DNA of 64,000 bases, taken from positions 284,589,744 to 284,653,743 of the forward strand of contig CM037878.1 of assembly GCA_021292165.1 (NCBI GenBank), in the 5' to 3' direction. Under the pieces are notes generated by a model. That model was not told the DNA's origin. It was given only the letters and a program-made list of their open reading frames with translations, and made no database searches. Within the stretch, counting starts at the first letter, position 1. Each line of letters begins with the position of its first letter. This document shows positions 19,590-30,705 of this stretch, in pieces. The stretch is from Shinisaurus crocodilurus (lineage: Eukaryota; Chordata; Lepidosauria; Squamata; Shinisauridae). Position numbers and translations under genes: made by a program.

Positions 19590-21085
19590 GGCAACCCTGT
19601 TGATTCTCCTTGATCTCTCAATGCCTTTTGATACCGTTGACCATGGTATTCTCCTGGACCAGCTCACCGGGTTGGGGCTGGGAGGCACTGTATTGCAGTG
19701 GTTTTGCTCCTACCTGCAGGGCTGCTTTCAGAGAGTTGTATGGGGTGATTGTGTGTTGGCCCCCTGGCATTTGTACTTAGGGATGAGTGAGGATTTCGTT
19801 CGGGGGTAGAAATCCAGCAAACTCGCTGGGCTCGACCCTCCGAACTCCATCCCACCTACCTGTTTCCCCAGCTCAACTCACGTTCTCCCGAGCTGAGCAA
19901 GGGAAGCGACTTCCAGGTTCCCGGCGGAGCGCTTTTTACATAGAAAATGGCGTAAGATATGTTTAAAACGGATGCACAATTTGCGCAAGTTATGCAAATT
20001 GCAACCGCTTTTAACATATATTACGCCATTTTCTACGTAAAAAATGCTCTGCCGGGGAACCCAGAAGTCTGGCGAGCAGCTCGGCTGACACTTGCTTTTG
20101 GACCCAGCTCAGTAGGTGCAGTGGCAGCACTTGCCGAGCATCCTGCGAGTTGGGTAGTGGGCGGATCGCCCACCACTATTTGCACTGTGGGGTACTGCAG
20201 GATATTACCTTATCCCGGATGCTGTTCAATATCTATATAAAGCCATTGGAGGGGGTCATTAGGATATTTGGGGCACAATGTTATCAGTATGCTAATGACA
20301 TCCAGCTCTATTTCTCTGCGATATCTGATTCAGGTGTGGATGTGCATGTTCTAGATCAGTGCCTGGAAGCAGCGGTGGGCTGGATGTGGGCCAGTAAGCT
20401 GTGGCTGAATGCTGACAAGTCTGAGATTCTGTGGGTGGGTGGTTCCCATCCATGCCCAGGAATTATGCAGGTTATCTGTTCTAGACAGGCTGCATCCCCC
20501 CTGATGGATCAGGTTTGTAGTCTGGGGTACTCCTGGAACCATCTTTGTCACTGGAGACTCAGGTGGACTCAGGAACTGGCCTTTTACCAGCTTCAGTTGG
20601 TACATGAACCACAACCGTTCCTGGATAGGGATAGTCTGGCCATAGTGATCCATGTATTGATGACCTCAAGATTGGATTACTGTGGGGCTTCCTTTCAGAC
20701 TGGTCCAGAAATTGTGGTTAGTACAGAATTTGGCCATTAGGCTGCTGAGTAGAGTAGCTTATCGCAAGCAGGTTGTGTCTTTTCTCAGAGAACTGTACCA
20801 GCTGCCAATTTGTTGCTGGGCCAGATTCAAGCTGATGTTATTGACATATAAGGCCGTAAATAAATTGGGACCCCTTGCCAACAGGCTCCAACCTTGATGG
20901 TATTTTAGCACATGTTAAAAACTTACTTGTTTAACCAGGCATTTGCTGGTTTTTAATACCTCACTCGCTAGTATTTCTGTTTTTTTTCTTCTGGTTTGTG
21001 TTTATTTTAATTGCTGTTTTAATGAAGTCAGTACACCTCCCTGTGATTTCATAATGAAGGATGGTATATAAATATTTTAAAGAAA
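19590..21085 (+). mobile_element. L2-like LINE reverse transcriptase remnant, split by a foldback
   Basis: The first part (about 19598-19776) encodes LDLSMPFDTVDHGILLDQL and GGTVLQWFCSYLQG, a core reverse transcriptase motif region of the L2/CR1 group. After the insertion at 19777-20177 the frame resumes: LSRMLFNIYIKPLE, then YANDIQLYFS, WMWASKLWLNADKSE and SRLDYCGA. The catalytic box, normally Tyr-Ala-Asp-Asp, reads YAND at 20288-20299, so the first catalytic Asp is lost. The 3' end near 21050-21085 (GATGGTATATAAATATTTTA) is a decayed tail. Non-functional. Confidence 0.85.
19777..20177. mobile_element. Foldback element inserted in the L2 frame
   Basis: GGGATG-family element starting TTAGGGATGAGTGAGG and ending GGGCGGATCGCCCACCACT. 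The flanks atttgtac (19769-19776) and atttgcac (20178-20185) match in 7 of 8 bases, and joining them restores the L2 reading path. The core is a palindrome around TTTGCGCAAGTTATGCAAATT with GTAAGATATG and CATATATTAC arms. Confidence 0.8.
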
Positions 21086-22329
21086 AATAACCGAAAAGAA
21101 GTTGCTGGTGGTGCCATTAGTGCACTTAAGACTAGGATGTGTGACCCCATTACACATCCTGGATCCACTAGTTGGAAGGTCACTGTTCAAGTATGTGAAA
21201 GCTTTTGGGTCTGGTGTGAAGGACCTTTGCAGTACTGAAAGAGTTGTATTTATTTATTTATTTACAATATGTATAGGCCACCTTTAAAGGATGTGGACTC
21301 AAACCTAGAACATTTGATTCAGACTAAGTTAGTTGAAGTTTGTCTCACTTAAATCCATGGGACTTATTCATGACTAACTTGTCCCATTGATTTCAATGGG
21401 ACCTAAGTTCAACTAAATTAGTCTAGATCCAACCCTAGTATTTTTCATGTCATATCTGATGGTTTTGAAGTATCTACACATGTCATGATAGGCTGGAAAG
21501 ATGACCCTCTCCTCGCCAAAAAAATCCTTGTCATGTTGTACTGGTGGCATCCATGAGTGATAATTATTAATTTTTAAAATAACTATTCAAAATTAAAATT
21601 AATTGGTTCAGCTCAGCATAAACATATTTAATGAGAAGAGCTGCTATCAGGCCCACTGATGTAATCAGCAGGTGGAAAAAATGCAGATATTTAATTAGAT
21701 TTAATGAAAAATTGTGTTTAATTTCAAGTATAATCAATTATTAATTAATGTAATGAGTGACTCTGACTGGGCTTACTAATTAACTCATTTAAAAATTATG
21801 AATAACCTTTTCATTTGTAATTATTTTCTACATCCTGTCAAGTTAAAGATAAAAATTGTATCACCTTAAAAAAAAAACCAAAACGGCGCACAATCCTTTC
21901 TTCCACGATTTCCTTTTACTGGATAAAGTGGAGATTTCAGTGAAAGTACGTACTTATTTTGGTTCATTTTTAAAAAAGAATCAGATCTTTTTGAGCTTCA
22001 GAGTGCAGCTGTAGACCTTTTAAAATACATATTGTTTTAGTCCTCTTGGGTGATATTTCATCCCTGATTTTATACTGCTAATTTTAATTTAGTTTCAGTA
22101 TTTGATTTTAAGTAAGATTGACAAAATGTATTTCATGCTGGCTTTGGTCATATTAAGGAAAGCAATGAGCTTAGGTTTATTACATTAAAGTGTCTAAACA
22201 ATATTAGATAGCTCTCTAAACTAAGTCAGTTCAGTGATTCCAGTGTAAAAATTCTACTAGTATGATTAATTTTGTTGTCTCAAGAGTATCAAATGTAGGA
22301 AAATCCTTTTCTATTCTCTCTCCTTAATC
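21086..22329. other. Intron with AT-rich candidate conserved block
   Basis: No gene. Around 21330-21430 sits an old repeat of the 'CCATTGATTTCAATGGGAC' type. From about 21540 to 21850 the sequence is AT-rich, non-repetitive and dense in TAATTA-type words (ATTAATTAATGTAATGAG, CTAATTAACTCATTT), as in homeodomain-bound conserved noncoding elements. Conservation cannot be tested here. Confidence 0.35.
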
Positions 22330-22756
22330 CATTGGTGTAGAGCAGTGTTCTCCAACCTTGGGTCCTCAGATGTTTTTGGCCTACAACTCCCAGCATGCCC
22401 CAGCCAGCGTAGGTCAAGAACATCTGGGGACCCAAGGTTGGAGAACACTGGTGTAGAGCATTAGGCCATGCTCCCTTTCCCTGGGCTGGCCCCACCCGTT
22501 TCCCCTGACCACCAACTGGTGGTTTTCAGGCTTTTGTGCATTTCCAACCCCCAATTTCAAAAGGTTGAAATGCCTCTCCCAAGTCTTAGTTACTGGCAGT
22601 AAGAGATTTAAGCTAAAATATGCTGGTATTTTCACTATTGTGGCACCATTCATTTTGCCTCTGGCCTGCCCCCCCCCCCCCGGAATGCGGTGCCTGAGAG
22701 ATTCTCCGGAGTGGAACCTGGCTGGCTCTTGGGCTGATGGAAGTTCAGCACCCCTG
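22330..22756. mobile_element. hAT miniature element with a second hAT element nested in it
   Basis: Left end CATTGGTGTAGAG... is a decayed form of the right end's complement (CAGGGGTGCTGAAC). Flanks ccttaatc (22322-22329) and ctttaatc (22757-22764) match 7 of 8. Twelve bases in, a CAGTGTTCTCC element (22343-22450) is inserted. The rest, including GCTAAAATATGCTGGTATTT and GGAATGCGGTGCCTGAGAG, matches the family at 49752-50072. Confidence 0.65.
22343..22450. mobile_element. hAT miniature element, CAGTGTTCTCC family
   Basis: 108 bp, shortened in the centre, ends CAGTGTTCTCCAACC and GGTTGGAGAACACTG. Exact duplication gtgtagag at 22335-22342 and 22451-22458. Confidence 0.93.
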
Positions 22757-24414
22757 CTTTAATCCATCAACTCACAATGGGCAGAGAAATCCAAAGTGGG
22801 GTCAGGGAGGAGCGGATCCACTGCCACATCCCAAGCCCTGCCAGCCTGTGCTGGCCCAAGGATCAGAGCCCTGGTGGGATCCACAGGACTTCAGATCCAG
22901 CGGATCCAAAGCTGCTGGTGCTCCCACTGCCGAAACACCTTGTTTCTGGGCCTTACATCATCTACTGCTGGTGGGAGCACTGCCAGCAGTTTTCCACGAC
23001 AGGTTTCCATGGATGGAATGGGGCCATTGAGGTGGACAGAGTATCGTCCCACACCAGTGGAGTTCCTCTCTGCCAGAAGAAGGTTGTCTCTGCCCCATCC
23101 TGACCCACTGCAGCAAGCTAGCTATGCAGCCAGGTTAGGGTTGCACTCTAAATTACATTATTGCCTTGTAATCATTAGAATTTTACAAGAGATAGCTAAT
23201 TCAAAGCTTAACATAAAGACCTCTATTGTATTTTCAACCCCTCCATCCCATGAGGATGTCTTTATTGGGCACTTACTATGATTTCAGAGATGAATGAAAC
23301 ATGAGGTAATACCTCAGAACACACTATACCTTTCCTTTAAAAAAATCAATAACATTGCAGTTTTCTAAACAAGGCACAACAATTTTTGGAGAAAAGAAAA
23401 AGACAAAATCTGAGGCTGGCTGTGTTATTTTTTGAGTCCTCTCTTATTACTGGCTGAACTGCTGCGATGTCACAGAAATCTGAAGGATGGAGGAACTCTA
23501 GCTTTAATTTATTGAACAAGCTCCTAGAAGTGCATAAACAAGTTCTAAGTGTGTGCTCTTGAAGCAAGGTGTGGGAGTTTCAAGTGCAAGGGAAGGTCAG
23601 CCTAAGGGAGTGGTTATATTTGGGAGTATATCAGTTGTGAAAGGGAAGAAGTGGGTTAGGGGGACCCCAGAAGAACTGCTGTGTGTCAGCTGGAGCACAA
23701 ACGCATAAGTGACGTGAGTGACTCCTGAACAAACCAAAGTCATAAAATATCTAAAACCCGTGAACTGGATCTTAGGGGAAAAAATATTTTGTTCCCTTGA
23801 CAGCAGTTGACATTGGTAGGGACCAGTAGTGTAGGACATTGCGAACACTGTCTGCTTCCCTCCACACCCTTCGCAATTTCTTTTCTCCCAGGTTGAACAC
23901 AAGACTGAGTTAGCCCTGCTATAGATTTCATTCTTATGTTAACTTGTTCTGTCGTCATGTCACCGTGAGGTGTGTGTTTCCCCCCCTCCTTTCAAATTGC
24001 AATACTAAAGCTTTATTTTTGAACTTGCCACCATGCAGTGAGATTTGCTGTTTAGCGTGGCAGGAAGAAGCTTTGTTTTCATTGGGTCCCCATGATGTGT
24101 GATCCTGCCACGTACACCTACAATCAGAAGAAAGGCCTACCATCTCAAAGTCATCCGGTGCTGATTTACCCCATGAAAAAAATAATATGGGAAGCAGGCC
24201 AAAATTATACCTTCAGCAGACATTATTTTGGGGAGGCTTACCATAACCATTTTTGATAATCATTGGATTAAAGACAGTGTTGCCTGAGCTTTTGCTGCCT
24301 GGGACAGAGGCATTTTTCTAGATTTAAAATTGGAGGAACATTTTGCACTCAAATTGTATATATTCTCAATAACTCCCATCATTCATGCTTTCACTGCAAC
24401 TCCCATAATTCATA
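22757..24414. other. Intron without recognised gene
   Basis: A 161-codon plus frame (22796-23281) covers a GC-richer block but shows no domain, no codon-level signal and no splice logic. No repeat boundary found. Confidence 0.45.
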
Positions 24415-24488
24415 GCTGCCTTGAGTGCCATTTTACTTAGAAGAAATGCGTGGCACAAATCAAATAAATAAATAAATAAATAAATAAT
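24415..24488 (+). mobile_element. L2-like LINE tail
   Basis: AGCTGCCTTGAGTGCCATTT, TACTTAGAAGAAATGCGTGG and a (AAAT)n tail of about six units. Only the last 75 bp remain. Confidence 0.75.
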
Positions 24489-24507
24489 GCTGGCTGGGAA
24501 TGATGGG

Positions 24508-24640
24508 AATTAAGAACATAAGAAGAGCCATGCTGGATCAGACCAAAAGTCTATCTAGTCCAGCATTCTGTTCATACACTAGGCCAACCCTGCTACCTGT
24601 GGAAAGCCCACAAGTAGGACATGAGTGCAATAGCTGTCCA
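24508..24640 (-). mobile_element. CR1-type LINE 3' end
   Basis: Starts AAGAACATAAGAAGAGCCAT, then GCTGGATCAGACCAAAAGTC and AAAGCCCACAAGTAGGACAT. It is the inverted counterpart of the copy at 24855-25108, about 215 bp away. Confidence 0.82.
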
Positions 24641-24854
24641 ACACATCTGTGGTCCAACACATCTGGAGGGCGCTAGGTTTGGAAGGCTGAGCATCAAGAA
24701 CGATGGACGGTGATTCCCCTTGCAAAGTCAGGATAGGGCAGCTGGTATTGCCTCCTAGTATCCTGTTCTCCCATTTGCCTCTTAGCCAGTGAGAGCTCAG
24801 GGAATGAACCTTGTTTTCTGGGGAATGATGGAGGTTCTGGGACTCCCTCATGCA

Positions 24855-25108
24855 CATTCATGGAGGAGAAGGCTATCAATGGCTACTAGCCCTGATTGGC
24901 TATGTGCTTCCTCCAGTATCAGAGGCAGTGTGCCTGTGTACTCCAGTTGCTGGGGAACATGGGCGGGAGGGTGCTCTTGCACTCATGACCTGCTTGTGGG
25001 TTTCCTGTGGGCAGCTGGCTGGCCACATGTGTGAACAGAATGCTGGACTAGATGGACCCTTGGTCTGATCCAGCATGACTCTTCTTTTTGTTCTTATGTT
25101 CTTATCAG
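24855..25108 (+). mobile_element. CR1-type LINE 3' end
   Basis: Contains GGAGGAGAAGGCTATCAATG, GTACTCCAGTTGCTGGGGAA, CTGGACTAGATGGACCCTTG, GTCTGATCCAGCATGACTC and the tail GTTCTTATGTTCTTAT. The order matches the CR1 copy at 41060-41715. Confidence 0.85.
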
Positions 25109-26045
25109 CTGTAGCACAGGGGAATTTGGTGTGTCCTTCCTCCTCCATGATGGTGTCACTTCCCATATATTAGCAAAGAGGCGAGTGATCAGCACTGTGG
25201 GGGCCCTCCATGTTCTGGCTGAAGGGCACAGATTGATGGACATATCAGATACAGTGGCATACTTGGGCCACTCCCATAAACACACCTGTATGGACTCAGG
25301 AATGTATGGATTTTGTTAAATCCATTCCATCTGTGTTTCGTGGATTGTCAGGCATGTTTTGTTCCGTCATCTGCTCATTGACGGAATCTGATTATTATTT
25401 TTTTAGGGATACATGATAATTTTATTCCACTGACGCAAGTGTGCATTAGTGCGAGTAAGAATTTGCACAAATCCCCCACCCCCCAAAAAGTAAAAAAACA
25501 ACAACCAACTAACAGTCTATGGACTGCGCACTACTTGGAAAAAGCCAGTCCATTGCAGAATCCACAAGTGAAATTCATAGGAATCCAAACTCATTTGAAT
25601 CATTGCAAATTTCTCTGACATCCCTACAACAAACTGATGAGACTTTATTTAGCTTCTCCTTTAATTCTGTTAAAAGATCTGCAGAAGGAGCTTGGTGCAG
25701 CTTTTTTGTTTTTGGGAGAGGGGAATAGGATTCCATAGAAACTGTATGACTGGTGTGATGTGTAAACACTGCGGAAGCTTTTGCAAGGCTGAGTCACTTT
25801 TCTAGAGGAATAATGGGCAAACAAAAAGATAAAGGCATATTCACTTGAGGAAGCCATTACATCCCCATTGGAATTAACCAAGCTTTGATTCACCAGCTAC
25901 TCCCTTTTCAAACGTTCACTGCGATTTGTACAGAGGCAAAGATAACAAAGCACATCAAAGTATTCAGTGCACTTCATGCAGAATGCCACTGGCTTACGCA
26001 AAACAAGAGAGCCAAGGAGAGAAAGATACCAGAGTAAAGTGAATA
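25109..26045. other. Intron without recognised feature
   Basis: Unique-looking sequence; no gene, repeat boundary or RNA gene seen. Confidence 0.5.
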
Positions 26046-26053
26046 CCCTACAG

Positions 26054-26980
26054 CAGTGATGGCGAACCTTTTTGAGCCCAAGTGCCCAAACTGCAACACA
26101 AAACCAACTTATTTATTTCAAAGTGCCAACACTGCCATTAAACCTGAATACCGAGGTTTTAGTTTTAGAAAAACAACTCATACAGTTGTCCGAACTAATT
26201 AACATCTTTTGTCTTAAAAGAAAAACATAATAGCAGAGCTTTCTATGATAAAAACAGTTTTTTGTTGAAAAAAAAAATCAACTCAAAAAATTATTATAGT
26301 ACTACATTGTACACATAGCCTGGAGGGAATTTATACAAACTTTTAAAATAATTACCGTAGGAACATGTATTTTTGGATAAGGGATTCTCAACTTGTAATA
26401 TGATTATATGCCAGACTGAAATTGTATGGGGCAAGCTTTACCCCGGGTCCTTTCCCTGCTTCTACAGGTGTCGGATTAGTAAAAGTAAAAGTCAACCTGT
26501 ACTAGGATGAGCAAGATAAACAAGAAAACTAAACGTGCTTAACACATTTTAAACACTTTATGTCTTGGACTGCAAACACTGCATTGGGTAAAAGTTTGCA
26601 TTGGGCATGCTTTTGCACAATTAATGTGATTTTTGCTGTTGCATGCATGCTGATAATTTGTCAAACCTTGGCTCATACTCCGTTAGTTTGAGAGCAACGC
26701 ATGCAGCACTCTGGTCAACTGTTAGGGCTTTACATCCAAGCCATGCTCTGTGAGTCATTCTTCAAAATCTTTTAAATGTGATAACAATGTAGAAAAGAAT
26801 TCTGTAACAGGAATTCTAGAATAAAATCATTCTGTTCCACACTGTGAGAAAGAACAAGATCATTAGTGTTTTGCAGAAGGGGACAGCCTTTTCGCGATCT
26901 GGTGACCAATGGCTCGAGTGCCCACAGAGAGGTCCCTACGTGCCAGCTGTGGCACCCGTGCCATAGGTTCGCCATCACTG
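26054..26980. mobile_element. Non-autonomous hAT element (927 bp)
   Basis: Left end CAGTGATGGCGAACCTTTTT and right end AGGTTCGCCATCACTG form 16-bp inverted repeats. Exact duplication ccctacag at 26046-26053 and 26981-26988. Beyond the termini, GTGCCCAAACTGC on the left and GAGTGCCCACAGAGAG with GTGGCACCCGTGCC on the right are family-like. No long open frame, so it is an internal-deletion derivative or decayed copy of an autonomous hAT. Confidence 0.93.
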
Positions 26981-27096
26981 CCCTACAGTGTGCAAAGCCA
27001 TAGATTTCCATAATGCAACATTTCAGTTGCATAATCGGTAGGTAGACATGACCTGGGACAAAGAGACTGTGATAGACCCATTCTGTACTGTGCTAC

Positions 27097-27183
27097 AGAG
27101 CACAATCCTGTGCCTGTCTACTCAGAAATAATAAATCCCTTTAAGTTCAGTGGGGCTTAGTCCCAGGTAAGTATGGGATCACA
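27097..27183 (+). repeat. Interspersed repeat, 'GCACAATCCTGTGC...TAAGTATGGGATCAC' type
   Basis: Carries TGTCTACTCAGAAATAATAA and AGTGGGGCTTAGTCCCAGGT, the common squamate repeat seen better preserved at 32280-32364. Class unknown to me, probably a DNA-transposon remnant with inverted ends (CAATCCT / GGATCAC). Confidence 0.6.
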
Positions 27184-27389
27184 GCCACAGTTTGGCAGTT
27201 CTTTGGCTGAAGATTTCTAGTAATGAGAATTATTGTTGAATGCAAATTGATGTTTAAAACTTAAATTTGTAAATTTCCTTATAGTTCTTGAAATTTTAAA
27301 CTTTTATAAAGCGGTCTTTTTTCCGTAAGTACAGCAAATATTAGTTCTTGTTTGCTAGGTGTGGGTGAAAATGCATCTTTTAGTGTCGT

Positions 27390-27403
27390 CGCCGTCGTCA
27401 TCG

Positions 27404-27435
<32 letters not shown>

Positions 27436-27478
27436 TATTTCATTTCTATACCACCCCACAGCCAAAGCTCTCTGAGCG
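27390..27478 (-). mobile_element. L2-like LINE tail with (ATC)n
   Basis: A (CAT)n run of about 14 units, then TATTTCATTTCTATACCACC and CCACAGCCAAAGCTCTCTGA. The same wording follows the tail of the L2 copy at 43115. The 5' part is lost. A similar tail fragment lies at about 27741-27800. Confidence 0.75.
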
Positions 27479-29419
27479 TTTCACAACAATCGGTCTCAAA
27501 ACTGCATTTTGAAGTAGATTTCCAAATAACTCTTTTCTTCCCTAGTGTTTCAAATCCAAATTAAAGAAATTTGAAGAGGAAGGTTTGCCCAGTTTCACTT
27601 TTTGTGTGTGTGGCAAAACAGATGCCTTTGAATATGTGTCCAAAACAAAAGTGGTGTGTATCCGTATTAAACATCAACAGAAAATACCCTAAATTAGGTA
27701 ATGCCAATTTCATCCTAGAGAATGTGGACGGGGCGTTAATTAATTAATTACATTGCATTACATTTCTAATCCCACCCAATAGCTGAAGCTCTCTGGTATT
27801 GCTTTTACCTGGTAAGCCACATCTCTGGTTGCTAACTCAGACTCTCTCATTTCCTTTTCTTTGAAGGTCACCCAGCCCAAGCCTTAACTATATATGGAAA
27901 TTCTACTCTCACTCAGTGCCGACCCTCTAGTCTAGTGCTTAATGAGCTCTCTGTTAATTCCACCCTTGAATTCTACAATACACCCTTGTGAAGTGTCTCT
28001 GGGAACCTGATCCACAAAAGAGCTCCAAGTAGATATATAGGCAGATGGCGCATCTAAAGGGATATACCCAACAGTGACCATTGAAAAATGCCTGGGGACA
28101 CGGGCTCTTTCAGGTATCTTCTCCCCTATAGTCAGGATGGTGGGAACCCTGGGAGCCTTCCTGGCTGCTTTCTACCCTAATTAATACTCCTCCTCTCATT
28201 AAGGAGCCTGCGCACTTGAGCCAGCTGTTATGGAAGAACAAAGCTTTGTAAGTCGCAGGTTGAGTAGCATTGAGCTGAAACAGACTGTGCAGCTGAAGGA
28301 TTTCCCCTTGGGTAGGCCGCCTTGTGAATGACTCAGAGGCTTATCACAACCCAGTTTTGTTGTTGTTGTTGCTGTTGTTTTTAAAAATAGATTCCCCCCC
28401 CCATACCTTGATCAAATCCATATAGCTACGCCAAGTGTGCAGTTAAGCAGCACCGCTGGCTCAGCAGCCTCTGAGCAGTTAAAAGCCACACTTTAGCTTC
28501 AGGCCCACAAACCAAGCAGCAGCCTTTGGAGACAAGAAGCGAGCAAAGGACCAAAAAACCAAGATGAGGAAATCGCTTCCAGTTCCTCCCTGTCTCTCTC
28601 ATCCTCTCCTCTCCCATTTCCACTGCTGCTTCAGTCCTGCCGTGAGAGCTAAATATAACCAAAATATCATTTTCTTTGTTCTCCAAATCTATGCTGCTGT
28701 TGGCGGTCGTCTCTCTTTTGTTATGGGAGAAGAGGCCTTTTCTTCTGGGTTTTTTGTCTTGCTTTTTAGACGGTGGTTTTTGGGGGCTTGCCGTTTTAGG
28801 TTTGGATGGCAGCCATGGATAGCTTTGTAGCCTAGGGACTGCGGAAGCTGAAATGATTTAACTGCAACTCTAAAAGTAATAGGTGTTAAAGATACAAGAT
28901 CTTGCGTTAGAGCCATCCTTCTCAAGATCAATTCATCCCCCACTCCCCAACTAGAGTGGAGAGCTAACCTGGAAAATGCTATAATGAATTGGTCTTTTTG
29001 TTCCAAACCTAACCAAGACCTCTAGCCTGACATTTAAAAGCGGTGGAGTAAGGGAGATATATGGTCCTATAGGAACAGCTGAAAACAAGCATCTTTCTGT
29101 GCCAGGAAATAATTGTTTAAAAATGTTCAGAGTGATCTTCCAGTTCAGCAAGCAGCCCAAAGCAAGGAACGATACAGGTTTAACTCTAAAAAGCTAACAA
29201 ACCTAAAACTCAACAACCTTATAATACAAAAAAAATATGGCAGGCAGGAGTGCCAAAGGGCAGAGCAAGCTTTCTTTCATCTATTTGTTTTATTAAGATT
29301 TCTGTTTGATGCAGTCTCAAGGGAGCAGGTCACGTTATACTGCAGGCAGCTTTGGACATTCACTTTTGTGGTGATTTTAGTCTGCGTCAAGCACTGCGGT
29401 GCTTCTGCCAGGAGCTATT
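27479..29419. other. Intron, mostly unique
   Basis: Besides a second L2 tail fragment at about 27741-27800 (TAATTAATTAATTACATTGC then AGCTGAAGCTCTCTGG), no feature is recognised. The 28426-28830 stretch has frames on both strands but no family signal. A (GTT)n run is at 28357-28380. Confidence 0.45.
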
Positions 29420-29427
29420 CCCTACTT

Positions 29428-29518
29428 CAGTGTTCTCCAACTTTGGGTCCGCAGATGTTGGGGCATGCTGGGAGTTGTAGGCCAAAAACATCTGGGGACC
29501 CAAGGTTGGAGAACACTG
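29428..29518. mobile_element. hAT miniature element, CAGTGTTCTCC family
   Basis: 91 bp with an internal deletion of the left arm; ends CAGTGTTCTCCAACTTTGGG and GGTTGGAGAACACTG. Exact duplication ccctactt at 29420-29427 and 29519-29526. Confidence 0.93.
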
Positions 29519-29653
29519 CCCTACTTGCTGAAACACTGTGACCGCTGGTCAGAGGAGGAAAGTGCAGGTTGTTCAAGACTGGATGATAACACCACAGACC
29601 ATAATCCTCTTGGGTGCTTGGAATAATCAGATCCCAGAGAATCTATCCCATGG

Positions 29654-30237
29654 TTGGAATGTGCTGATGCTGGGAAGTCCAGCTCCTTTGAGCTTGACAT
29701 ACTTCCTGCCCACTTGTGATCCGATGATCAGAAGTAGGCTGAGTCGGGAGCTTTTCCGTGGACTTCTGTGCCTAAGACAGACCATGGTTTGCGCAATTAA
29801 AAAAAAACTCTAAGGAATTTTGCACAGTTTGTGTAACTTTACGCAAATTGCCTAACTTTACGCACATTGCGCAGATTGCAGTATTTTGCACCTTTTGCGC
29901 AAATCAGCACCCAAAAAGCACATGGATCTAGCACAATTTGCATAAAATCAGACGCTTTGCTCAAATCACACTAGACCCATGTGCTTTTCGGGTGCCGATA
30001 CGCACAAAACATGCAAAATACCACGATTTATGCAATTTGTGCAAATTCCCTTAGCATTTTAAGAATGAACAAACCGTGGCCCAGTTAGAGATGGAAGTCC
30101 ATGAGCTGGCACGACTCACATCATAGGAAGTCAGCACCAGCGCAGGGCTGACAACCTGGAATCGGGGGGGGGGGCCTCGAATCGTGGAAATCCGTCAGAT
30201 TTTCACACACACCCATCAGATTCCTCACACATCCCTA
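29654..30237. mobile_element. Foldback element, GGGATGTG family with GCGCAAAT core
   Basis: The left end (TTGGAATGTGCTGATGCTGG, then GAGCTTGACATACTTCCTG) matches the reverse complement of the right end of 48114-48681. The core is rich in self-complementary words: ACTTTACGCAAATTGCC, TTTTGCGCAAATCAGCACCC, CATGGATCTAGCAC opposite AGACCCATGTGCTTTT. The right end reads CACACATCCCTA. Confidence 0.75.
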
Positions 30238-30524
30238 TCCCATGCCATTGCCTTCTGTATAACTCCACAGCCTGCTGCATTCTGTCAGTTTGGGCCACTT
30301 ATTGGTTGGTGAAGCCACTAGGTTATCCTTCAGTGCTGTCTGCCCACCCCTCTGGTCAAGATACTTGCTGCCTCTCTATCTGTCGTGAGGTCGAACCTGG
30401 TGGTGCCGATGCCAAACTCTGTGTGGTGCTCCCATCACAAAGTGAAACAAACATGCAAAGTGAGATATAACAAACAGGTCTGACATCTGGTGGCTCCTGT
30501 TAAATTGACCACATTTTGTGGCAC

Positions 30525-30705
30525 CGACCTATCTGAGGGGGAAGGGATCTACACAACCAGGGTGCCTGTATTGAGAAGGCCTTCTCCTGGATTGCTGCGT
30601 ATCGAATCCCATGGGTAAGGCAGGCAAGAGGGTATCCCCACTGGATCTTAACATCCAGACAGGTACGTAAGGGAGAAGATGCTCCATCAGGTACCCAGGT
30701 CCTAA
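30525..30705 (-). mobile_element. L2-like LINE internal fragment
   Basis: GAGAAGGCCTTCTCCTGGAT, CATCCAGACAGGTACGTAAG and AGATGCTCCATCAGGTACCC follow the order of the L2 copies at 43115 and 44295 (minus strand). Confidence 0.6.

Noticed and set aside
22796..23281. 161-codon plus frame
   Set aside because: No domain, no splice sites of consistent phase, and overlapping frames of similar length in the same block.
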